Of a stretch of 5,093 nt of DNA, positions 1 through 4,765 are shown piece after piece. Below the pieces are notes generated by a model. It was given only the letters and a program-made list of their open reading frames with translations. It was not told the DNA's origin and ran no database searches. The stretch is from Halobacteriales archaeon (lineage in GTDB: Archaea; Thermoplasmatota; E2; JACPAO01; JAHFTW01), in contig JAIVGU010000056.1 in the NCBI GenBank assembly GCA_020201445.1, positions 1 through 5,093 of the forward strand. Direction: 5' to 3'. Position 1 is the first letter of the stretch. Every line of letters starts with the position of its first letter. The translations under genes and the position numbers were made by a program.

Positions 1-415
1 CCGTGTAGACGAGGACGTAGTAGGCGATGGCGCCCAGGGTGAGCCACGCGGCGAGGTGTAGGCCGACGACGGCGAGGCTGGCGTAGGCGAGCGCGGCCAT
101 GACGGCGGCGTAGGCGACGGCGGCGGCGGGGCGGAGGCGGCCGGAGGCGACGGGGCGGGTGGCGGTGCGGCCCATGCGGGCGTCGCGCTTGCGCTCGAGG
201 ACGTGGTTGAGGGCGCCGCTGCTGGCGACGCTGAAGGCGCCGGCGAGGGTGACGGCGACGAACGGGACGACGCTGGGCAGCCCCCGCGCCGCGACCGCCA
301 TGGCGCTCCACGCGACGATGAGCAAGAGGTAGAGGATGCGCGGCTTGCTGATGTCGTAGTAGTCGCGGGCGACAGCGCCGAAGGTGCGGGTGGAGGCGGT
401 CGCGGCCTCACCCAT
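1..415 (-). CDS. ctaB: Heme O synthase (protoheme IX farnesyltransferase), N-terminal 138 residues, cut by window edge
   Basis: This is an integral-membrane prenyltransferase of the UbiA superfamily. It attaches farnesyl from farnesyl-PP to heme B, giving heme O for terminal oxidases. What is visible: a short N-terminal tail, the SKPRI motif at residues 23-27 at the start of TM1, and the polyprenyl-PP/Mg-binding loop N70-x3-E74-x3-D78-x2-M81-x-R83-T84 followed by a typical RPVASGRL segment (87-94). The first Asp of the usual NxxxDxxxD motif is Glu here, as in some family members. Hydrophobic helices follow to the edge. The family is usually about 290-300 residues, so slightly more than half is missing. 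The ATG at 415 overlaps the ctaA stop by 8 nt (ATGGGTGA), which fixes the start and implies translational coupling. The adjacent ctaA supports CtaB over other UbiA prenyltransferases. Confidence 0.93.
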   Translation of the reverse strand, partial: MGEAATASTRTFGAVARDYYDISKPRILYLLLIVAWSAMAVAARGLPSVVPFVAVTLAGAFSVASSGALNHVLERKRDARMGRTATRPVASGRLRPAAAVAYAAVMAALAYASLAVVGLHLAAWLTLGAIAYYVLVYT

Positions 416-1061
416 GCTTGGCCTCGTCGGCCGGCGCCGGGTCGGGGTAGGTGAAGTGGACGCGGCGCGTCTCGGGCTGCGGTGCGGGGCCCTGGCTGGA
501 CGGGACGGCGGCGGCGCGCAGCGGCTTGAGGTAGGCGAAGCAGGCCGCCACGGTGAGGGTGAAGAACCACAGCACGGCGGTGGCGAGGTGCAGCGTCGTC
601 GCCCACGGCGGGTTGCCGGTCACGACGGTGAGGGCGCCCAGGAGGGCCTGGAGGACGTAGATGCCGACGGCGACCACGGGCAGGGCGCGCAGCTCCTTGG
701 TAAGGCGGCGGTCGCGGAAGGCCGCGACGGCGAGGCCGAGGACAGGGACGATGATGAGGGCGACGACGGCGCGGTGGGCCCACTCGTAGAGCACCTGCGC
801 CTGGGTGTAGACGACCGGGTGGCCCTGGTAGGCGCCGCCGTTCTCGACGCTGGGGAAGGGCGGGAAGAATTCGCCGTAGCAGGAGGGCCAGTCGGGGCAG
901 GAGAGGCCCGCGCCGTTGGCCTTGACCCAGGCGCCGAGCACCATGAGCAGGAACGTCATCGCGACCGACGTGGCCGCCAGCCGCCGGACCAACCGAAGCC
1001 GCGCATCCATGGCTGGTCGCGCAGGCAGGTCCCCCCTGTTATCAAGGTTGGGTCGCGGCAT
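408..1061 (-). CDS. ctaA: Heme A synthase, compact four-helix (archaeal-type) form
   Basis: CtaA oxidises the heme O methyl group to a formyl group, making heme A for aa3-type oxidases in the membrane. The product is 217 residues from the ATG at 1061. TM1 (about 28-46) is followed by the signature NGAGLSCPDWPSC, with C55 and C61 as the conserved extracellular cysteine pair. TM2 begins with E93-W-A-H96-R (catalytic Glu and heme-ligand His). TM3 covers about 127-147 and TM4 carries the second heme His, H158, in LHLATAV. The tail after residue 175 is hydrophilic and Pro-rich. Bacterial CtaA duplicates this bundle (about 300 residues, 8 TM, four His). Here there is one bundle with two His, as in the compact Aeropyrum pernix enzyme. 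The start at 1061 shares one base with the MFS stop (TGATG) and has GGTG five bases upstream. An alternative ATG lies at 1010, just before TM1, without a clear Shine-Dalgarno site. Confidence 0.9.
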   Translation of the reverse strand: MPRPNLDNRGDLPARPAMDARLRLVRRLAATSVAMTFLLMVLGAWVKANGAGLSCPDWPSCYGEFFPPFPSVENGGAYQGHPVVYTQAQVLYEWAHRAVVALIIVPVLGLAVAAFRDRRLTKELRALPVVAVGIYVLQALLGALTVVTGNPPWATTLHLATAVLWFFTLTVAACFAYLKPLRAAAVPSSQGPAPQPETRRVHFTYPDPAPADEAKHG

Positions 1062-2224
1062 CACGCCACCGCCTCCACAGGGGTGACACTGCGGCGCAGG
1101 CCCAGCAGGGTCAGCAGGACGGCGCAGGTGGCCACCGCCGCGAGGACCGCGAACGCCTGCGTGAGGTGCTGCGCGAACGCCCCGGCCACGATGGCGCCGG
1201 CGGCGCTGCCCAGGTAGGCGACCACGAGCTGGATGCCGTGGCCCAGGCCGCCGCTGCGCCCGGCGAGGCGGCTCACCGGGCTCGGCAGCACCGCCGAGAG
1301 GGTGGCGTGCGCGGCGAAGAAGGCGGTGCCGGCGGCGAACACCACGCCAACCGTGGGCGAGAGGCGGAACAGCGGCCCGGCGAGCGCCACCACGGCGAGG
1401 GCCGCGACGATGGGCGGCCAAGTGGCGCGCGAGCGGTCGACGGCGCGGCTCGCCCCGCCCATCACGGCGAGCGCCAGCAGCAGGCAGCCGGCGAGCGCCA
1501 GGTCGCCAAGGCGGGAGAGGACCCCGCTCTGGAAGTCGTACATCACGGCGTTCATGGCGAAGTTGATGGTGAAGCCGGCCGCCGCCAGCGCCAGGACCGG
1601 CAGGCCCAGGCTGCGGCGGGGCTGCGCCAGGCCCGGCAGCGCGGCGGGCAGGGGGCGGAGGAGGGCGGCGCTGGCGAGCAGGCCCAGGCCGGCGGTGAGC
1701 CAGAACAGCGAGCGGAAGCCCAGCAGCGCCGCGACGGGCGGGCCGACGACGAAGCCGAGGAAGACCCCGAGCCCGGCCGGGACGCCCACCAAGGCCATCG
1801 CGGTGGTGCGGCGCTCCACGGGGACGGTCTCGCCGACGGCCGCCAGCGCCGCGCTCGACACGCCGCCGAGCCCTTGCAGCAGGCGGGCGGCGATGAGGAC
1901 GCGGACGTCGGTGGCGAAGGCGGACAGGACGGCGCCCGCCACGAAGACGGCGGTGCCCAGCAGCAGGACGGGGCGGCGGCCGATGCGGTCGGAGAGGATT
2001 CCGGTGCCGAGCTGGGCCAGCGCCATCGTGACGCCGTACGCCCCCAGCGCGACGCCCGCCAGGAGGTCCGCCGTGGCCTGCGGGGTCCCGGCCGGGGCGA
2101 GCGCGCGGGCGAACTCGGTGAAGCCCAGGGTGGTGAGGCTGAAGGCGAACACGCGGGTGAAGACGATGGCGGCGGCGGTCGCGATGAGGCCGCGCTCGGC
2201 GGGCGTGAAGCGGGGCCGGGCCAC
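1061..2224 (-). CDS. MFS transporter (DHA1-like, 12 TM), first gene of the heme A operon
   Basis: This 387-residue Major Facilitator Superfamily permease has about 12 hydrophobic helices in two halves. Motif A is clear in loop 2-3 (G73-x3-L77-S-D79-R80-x-G82-R83-R84-P85). RLLQGLGG at 114-121 fits motif B, and the Gly-rich helix with G161-P162 fits motif C. The substrate cannot be read from these motifs. The gene runs directly into ctaA (stop and ATG share one base), so a role in oxidase biogenesis is a reasonable inference: copper uptake, or movement of heme or an intermediate. TM7 contains M224-x3-M228, in the region where CcoA-type copper importers carry MxxxM, but the TM8 HxxxM of CcoA is not present (M255 is, the His is not). 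The start is GTG at 2224, the only in-frame start after the upstream TGA. A TATA-like box about 25 nt upstream suggests leaderless translation. A drug exporter remains possible. Confidence 0.9.
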   Translation of the reverse strand: MARPRFTPAERGLIATAAAIVFTRVFAFSLTTLGFTEFARALAPAGTPQATADLLAGVALGAYGVTMALAQLGTGILSDRIGRRPVLLLGTAVFVAGAVLSAFATDVRVLIAARLLQGLGGVSSAALAAVGETVPVERRTTAMALVGVPAGLGVFLGFVVGPPVAALLGFRSLFWLTAGLGLLASAALLRPLPAALPGLAQPRRSLGLPVLALAAAGFTINFAMNAVMYDFQSGVLSRLGDLALAGCLLLALAVMGGASRAVDRSRATWPPIVAALAVVALAGPLFRLSPTVGVVFAAGTAFFAAHATLSAVLPSPVSRLAGRSGGLGHGIQLVVAYLGSAAGAIVAGAFAQHLTQAFAVLAAVATCAVLLTLLGLRRSVTPVEAVA

Positions 2225-2243
2225 GGCGCCCGCTCATCCACCC

Positions 2244-2254
2244 TCTAGAAAAGC
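2244..2254 (-). promoter_or_regulatory. Putative archaeal TATA box for the MFS-ctaA-ctaB operon
   Basis: On the minus strand this reads GCTTTTCTAGA, an A/T-rich island in very GC-rich DNA. It is centred about 25 nt before the GTG at 2224. Archaeal TATA boxes sit about 25-27 nt before the transcription start, so the transcript would begin at or within a few bases of the start codon (leaderless). The weak GGGTGG between box and GTG would then be irrelevant. The assignment is from position and composition only. Confidence 0.5.
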
Positions 2255-2281
2255 GCTGTGGGGCAGCGGGTCGTCCCACGG

Positions 2282-2295
2282 GTGGCGCCCGCCAC
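2282..2295. promoter_or_regulatory. Palindrome (GTGGCG-CC-CGCCAC) just upstream of a TATA-like box; candidate operator
   Basis: Two perfect 6-bp inverted arms are separated by 2 bp in the divergent intergenic region. The right arm ends 2 bp before the TATA-like CTTATG at 2298, where a transcription factor would compete with or recruit TBP/TFB. A short palindrome in GC-rich sequence can arise by chance, so this is suggested mainly by its position. Confidence 0.35.
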
Positions 2296-2297
2296 GG

Positions 2298-2305
2298 CTT
2301 ATGAC
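2298..2305 (+). promoter_or_regulatory. Putative TATA box for the secreted propeller protein gene
   Basis: CTTATGAC is the only A/T-rich run near the gene and lies about 28 nt before the ATG at 2329. This again implies a leaderless or almost leaderless transcript. No Shine-Dalgarno sequence is seen before the ATG (the upstream bases are CACAAACG), which supports the leaderless reading. Confidence 0.5.
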
Positions 2306-2328
2306 GCCTCTGGCACAGGCCACAAACG

Positions 2329-4428
2329 ATGCAGCGCGTCGCCGTCTCCCTTGCCTTGGCCAGCCTCCTTGCCTTCCTCCCCGCCGTCGACGCTAACCAC
2401 GTCCAGACCGACTCCGGCAACCCCATCGTGTTCCGCAGCCAGGGCGGCAACGAGTGGTGGGTGCAGGTCCAGATTTCAGGGGAAGGCGCAGGGACGGTCG
2501 CCACGATGGAGGCCGCCGACTACGCCGGCCCTTGGGTGCAGATGACGAAGCACTACGGCTGGGGCTTCGGCGTGTGGGCCGCCTCCTTCCACATCGAGCC
2601 GACCCACCCCGTCAAGTTCCGCGCCACCTGGCCCGGCGGGGCGCAGCAGGAGTCGTGCTGGTTCAGCCACCCGCAGGGCGTGGAGGGCTGCACGGTCCCG
2701 CCCCCGCCGCCCCCGCCGGCCTTCACGACGACCCTCGTCGGCGACGCCGGACGCTCGCACGGCGGCACCGACCTCTCCATCGGACGCGTCCGCGGCATGA
2801 ACGAGGTGTTCGTGCCGGCCCCCACCGGCCTCTACGCCTTCACCTGGACCTCCAGCGGCTGGACGCGCAGCCTCGTCGCCTCCGGCAACTTCGACCACGT
2901 CGCCGTCGGCGACCTGGAGGGGGACGGGCACGCCGACGTGGTGGCCTCCACCTACGACTTCAGCAATGACCACGCGACGGTCTTCCGCTTCTCCTGGGAC
3001 GGCACGCAGTGGCTCGGCCTGCCCCTGTTCGCGCTCACCGGCTCGGAGGTGACCGGCCTGAGCTTCGCGAACCTGGACGAGAGCGGCCAGCCCGAACTCT
3101 ACGTCATCACCGGGCACCCGCGCACCAGCCACAACGGCCTGGGCTACGACGTCTACCAGGTGACGTGGACGGGCTCCACATCGGTCAGCAGCCGCATCGC
3201 CACCAACCCCAACCCGCACGAGTTCCCCGGCGGCCTCGGCTCGCTGTGGGCGGGCGACGCCGACAACGACGGCGACCAGGAACTGGTGGTGGGCTCGGGC
3301 GAATCCGGCGACCCGCGCGTCTTCCTGCTCGACGTGGCCGCCGGCGGCGGCTGGACGCTCGACCTCGCGGGCATCGCGGGGGACGACCAGCTCAGCGCCG
3401 TGGTCGTCGGCGACCCGGACCACGACGGCAGGAACGAGGTCTACGCCACGGCCCTCCCATCCGCCTTCCAGGACGAGCTGTGGCAGTTCCGCAAGACCGC
3501 GGCCGGCTGGACGGGGCAGCGCATCGTCCTGTTCGCCTCGGGCACCCTCATCAACGACCTGTTCTACGCCGACGGCGACAGCGACGGCAAGGCCGAGCTC
3601 TACGCCACCGCCGGCAACGGGCACGTCTTCCAGATTGTGTGGACGGGCACCCAGTGGTCGCCGCGCGACATCGCCGACGTGCAGGGCATGGGCGGCACCG
3701 ACGACTGGCTGGACGACATCGTGGTGGGCGACGGCGACAACGACGGCAGGAACGAGGTCTACGCCGACGGCTTCGACTTCAGCACCTGCTGCCCGGCGCA
3801 CCACGTCTTCCGCATCGGCACCGTGCAGCCGCCGCCCCCGCCGCCGCCCGGCTTCGACGCGACTTTCACGTCAGTGCGGGGCAACGAGTGGTGGGTCCAA
3901 GCCAACGTCGCCACCTCCGGCGGAACGCTGTCGAAGGTCGACGTCAGCCTGAACGGCGGCGCCTGGATGCCCCTCGCGAAGCAGTCGTGGGGCGGCTGGG
4001 CAGCGTCGTACCACATCACCCAAGGCACCATCGTGCAACTGCGCGCCACCAGCAGCACGGGCGCGACGGACCTGAGCTCGTGCCGGCAGTGGATTCCGCC
4101 GCCGAACACCGACGCGACCATCGTCCAGTGCGGCAGCGCCCCGCCGCCCCCGCCGCCAGGCTTCGACGCGACCTTCAGCGGCGTCAAGGGCAACGAGTGG
4201 TGGGTGCAGGCCAACGTGGCGGCCAACCAACCCCTGGCCGGGGTCGACGCCCGCGTCAACTGCGGCACCTGGGTCCCGCTCACCCTGCAAAGCTGGGGCG
4301 GCTGGGCGAAGAGCTTCCACGTCCCCAACGGGGCGAAGGTCGACTTCCGCGCCCGCAGCACCGGCGGCGCGACCGACCTCTCGGGCGGCTACATCTGGCC
4401 GAACGCGACGCCGACGAGCGCGTGCTGA
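2329..4428 (+). CDS. Secreted protein: signal peptide, three expansin-D2/CBM63-like modules, FG-GAP beta-propeller
   Basis: The 699-residue product is probably an extracellular or surface-displayed carbohydrate-binding or adhesion protein. A signal peptide covers 1-22 (hydrophobic core 4-20, likely cleavage VDA/N). Module 1 is at about 33-110. A P7 linker is at 124-130. A propeller of seven NE[VL][YF]-type repeats spans about 132-498. A P7 linker (501-507) precedes module 2 (509-588), and a P6 linker (605-610) precedes module 3 (611-690). Six calcium-loop motifs begin at D195, N248, D310, D362, D415 and D468 (DxDxDG...E pattern), about 53 residues apart. Each module starts GNEWWVQ and continues to a W/Y-rich loop and an FRA or LRA strand. 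This matches the bacterial expansin D2 layout, in which two adjacent Trp and an aromatic bind cellulose. The catalytic D1 domain of expansins and any hydrolase motif are absent. No C-terminal anchor is seen; the protein ends in Cys. Its eight cysteines could pair near module ends. The start is fixed by the signal peptide and TATA spacing. Domain identity is by motif reading only. Confidence 0.9.
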   Translation: MQRVAVSLALASLLAFLPAVDANHVQTDSGNPIVFRSQGGNEWWVQVQISGEGAGTVATMEAADYAGPWVQMTKHYGWGFGVWAASFHIEPTHPVKFRATWPGGAQQESCWFSHPQGVEGCTVPPPPPPPAFTTTLVGDAGRSHGGTDLSIGRVRGMNEVFVPAPTGLYAFTWTSSGWTRSLVASGNFDHVAVGDLEGDGHADVVASTYDFSNDHATVFRFSWDGTQWLGLPLFALTGSEVTGLSFANLDESGQPELYVITGHPRTSHNGLGYDVYQVTWTGSTSVSSRIATNPNPHEFPGGLGSLWAGDADNDGDQELVVGSGESGDPRVFLLDVAAGGGWTLDLAGIAGDDQLSAVVVGDPDHDGRNEVYATALPSAFQDELWQFRKTAAGWTGQRIVLFASGTLINDLFYADGDSDGKAELYATAGNGHVFQIVWTGTQWSPRDIADVQGMGGTDDWLDDIVVGDGDNDGRNEVYADGFDFSTCCPAHHVFRIGTVQPPPPPPPGFDATFTSVRGNEWWVQANVATSGGTLSKVDVSLNGGAWMPLAKQSWGGWAASYHITQGTIVQLRATSSTGATDLSSCRQWIPPPNTDATIVQCGSAPPPPPPGFDATFSGVKGNEWWVQANVAANQPLAGVDARVNCGTWVPLTLQSWGGWAKSFHVPNGAKVDFRARSTGGATDLSGGYIWPNATPTSAC
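2446..2467 (+). repeat. CBM63-like module signature, copy 1 (22-nt exact repeat with 4189-4210)
   Basis: The bases encoding the GNEWWVQ start of module 1 are identical over 22 nt to those of module 3 at 4189-4210, and over 17 nt to module 2 at 3880-3896. Modules 2 and 3 also share the preceding PGFDATF segment and linker at the DNA level. The modules arose by intragenic duplication. The near-identical core probably reflects both selection and recent exchange. Confidence 0.85.
3422..3447 (+). repeat. 26-nt exact direct repeat in propeller blades, copy 1
   Basis: This segment encodes the HDGRNEVYA part of a calcium-loop blade and is base-for-base identical to 3740-3765. Synonymous positions are also identical, so the match goes beyond protein-level conservation and points to recent blade duplication or gene conversion. 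Confidence 0.85.
3740..3765 (+). repeat. 26-nt exact direct repeat in propeller blades, copy 2
   Basis: This copy lies two blades after 3422-3447 and encodes NDGRNEVYA. Blade 6, which lies between them (DSDGKAELYA), is diverged, so the identity is not a simple tandem array. Confidence 0.85.
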
Positions 4429-4437
4429 GCCGACTGG

Positions 4438-4457
4438 CTTCCTTTCCCCCTTCCTCC
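4438..4457 (+). terminator. Pyrimidine tract after the secreted protein gene; possible archaeal terminator
   Basis: Twenty consecutive C/T bases begin 9 nt after the TGA of the secreted protein gene. Archaeal RNA polymerase terminates at T-rich non-template tracts. This tract is only partly T (runs of two or three), so termination here is plausible but unproven. Confidence 0.35.
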
Positions 4458-4473
4458 AGCAGGACAACAAGGG

Positions 4474-4492
4474 GCGGGCGATACCGGATTCG
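4474..4492 (-). repeat. Partial copy of the tRNA-Lys 3' end (19-nt exact repeat of 4616-4634)
   Basis: Read on the minus strand, this is part of the T-loop, the T-stem 3' side, the 3' acceptor strand, the discriminator base and one further base of the downstream tRNA-Lys gene, without mismatch. The second copy is in the functional tRNA. Two direct copies of a tRNA 3' end flanking a segment (here 123 bp) is the arrangement left by tRNA-targeting integrases. A partial tandem duplication of the tRNA would look the same. Confidence 0.8.
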
Positions 4493-4588
4493 GCGCGGGA
4501 GAGCCAGTCGAAGGGCTCTCCCGCAGCGCATGCGGTTCAGAAGCATCGAGCGGAGCGAGATGCGAAGGACCGCATGCCGAATCCGGTA
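4482..4588. other. Structured element: three-way-junction inverted repeats (candidate ncRNA or small mobile repeat)
   Basis: The pairings seen are: P1, 4482-4494 with 4576-4588 (13 bp perfect); P2, 4495-4505 with 4514-4524 (11 bp perfect, 8-nt loop); P3, 4528-4538 with 4567-4577 (11 pairs, one G-T, sharing two bases with P1); P4, 4543-4547 with 4559-4563 (5 bp, 11-nt loop). P1 and P2 abut with no unpaired base, and three bases (AGC) join P2 to P3, so the whole forms a compact three-way junction. The internal loop between P3 and P4 is purine-rich (AGAA against GAA), allowing tandem G-A pairs. No reading frame of note is present. The fold works on either strand, so the transcribed strand is unknown. 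It lies between convergent genes and could be read through from either side. The P1 arms resemble the tRNA T-arm. I do not recognise a named RNA family. Confidence 0.6.
4543..4563. repeat. Hairpin with GAGCGGAGCGA loop (P4 of the structured element)
   Basis: Arms GCATC (4543-4547) and GATGC (4559-4563) enclose an 11-nt loop at 4548-4558. The loop differs at only its sixth base from the loop of the hairpin at 4595-4617, whose stem is different. Confidence 0.7.
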
Positions 4589-4594
4589 GAGCGA

Positions 4595-4617
4595 GCTTCG
4601 GAGCGCAGCGACGAAGC
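4595..4617. repeat. Hairpin with GAGCGCAGCGA loop abutting the tRNA 3' end
   Basis: Arms GCTTCG (4595-4600) and CGAAGC (4612-4617) enclose an 11-nt loop at 4601-4611. The right arm includes the tRNA discriminator position, so in the tRNA precursor this hairpin would sit directly at the 3' end. It could affect trailer processing by tRNase Z or serve as an end structure. Confidence 0.7.
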
Positions 4618-4692
4618 GGGCGATACCGGATTCGAACCGGTGAATAGCGGATTAAGAGTCCGCTGCCATTTACCTGTCTCGGCTAATCGCCC
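4617..4692 (-). tRNA. tRNA-Lys (anticodon CUU)
   Basis: A complete cloverleaf is visible. The 7-bp acceptor stem GGGCGAT/ATCGCCC is perfect and the discriminator is G. The D-stem GCCG/TGGC (last pair G-T) has an 11-nt loop containing GG. The anticodon stem GCGGA/TCCGC holds the loop CTCTTAA, with CTT at 4654-4656. The variable loop is 5 nt. The T-arm is ACCGG-TTCGAAT-CCGGT. T8-A14, G15-C48 and the GG-TTC contacts are all possible, so the molecule should fold normally. It has 76 nt without CCA, which is not encoded, and no intron. It decodes AAG, the expected main Lys codon in a GC-rich genome. It lies 73 nt downstream of pepP on the same strand, with its own TATA-like box. Confidence 0.97.
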
Positions 4693-4726
4693 ATGCCTTG
4701 CGGCGAAGCGGCCGACTAAGGGATGC

Positions 4727-4734
4727 TAGATAAG
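4727..4734 (-). promoter_or_regulatory. Putative TATA box for tRNA-Lys
   Basis: The minus strand reads CTTATCTA, centred about 38 nt before the tRNA 5' end. This is the spacing expected if transcription starts about 10 nt upstream of the mature tRNA. It resembles the CTTTTCTA box upstream of the MFS gene, supporting a common archaeal promoter element. Confidence 0.55.
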
Positions 4735-4765
4735 AGCAACGGTGAAGCGCCAGCGGAGGGGGGCC

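Noticed and set aside
1166..2248. Plus-strand open frames of 360 and 387 residues opposite the MFS gene
   Set aside because: They are Gly/Ala/Glu/Arg-rich antisense shadows without motifs. The minus-strand MFS frame is convincing.
2258..2279. Inverted GTGGG ... CCCAC in the divergent promoter region
   Set aside because: Five-bp arms with a 12-nt gap are expected by chance in this GC-rich sequence, and the placement is not informative.
408..2504. A 698-residue open frame on the minus strand running through the MFS gene into ctaA
   Set aside because: Its first two thirds are an Arg/Pro-rich out-of-frame reading of the MFS gene, which has clear MFS motifs in another frame. Only the last part is ctaA. 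High GC removes stop codons and keeps the frame open.
2476..3804. A 442-residue open frame on the minus strand opposite the secreted-protein gene
   Set aside because: It is a low-complexity Val/Ala/Gly/Arg-rich shadow of the propeller repeats with no motif. The plus-strand frame has a signal peptide and conserved repeats.
3009..4589. A 526-residue plus-strand frame overlapping the end of the secreted-protein gene and running on to 4589
   Set aside because: It is an Arg/His-rich frameshifted reading of the propeller and modules, and its tail runs through the inverted-repeat region. Nothing in it resembles a protein family.
4474..4617. A possible second tRNA or a CRISPR-like repeat array
   Set aside because: Only the 3' tail of a tRNA is present, with no D-arm or anticodon arm. 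The repeats are inverted hairpins, not evenly spaced direct repeats with unique spacers.
4595..4617. Intrinsic terminator for the tRNA
   Set aside because: There is a hairpin but no T-run after it on the minus strand, and archaeal termination does not depend on hairpins, so I list it only as a structured repeat.
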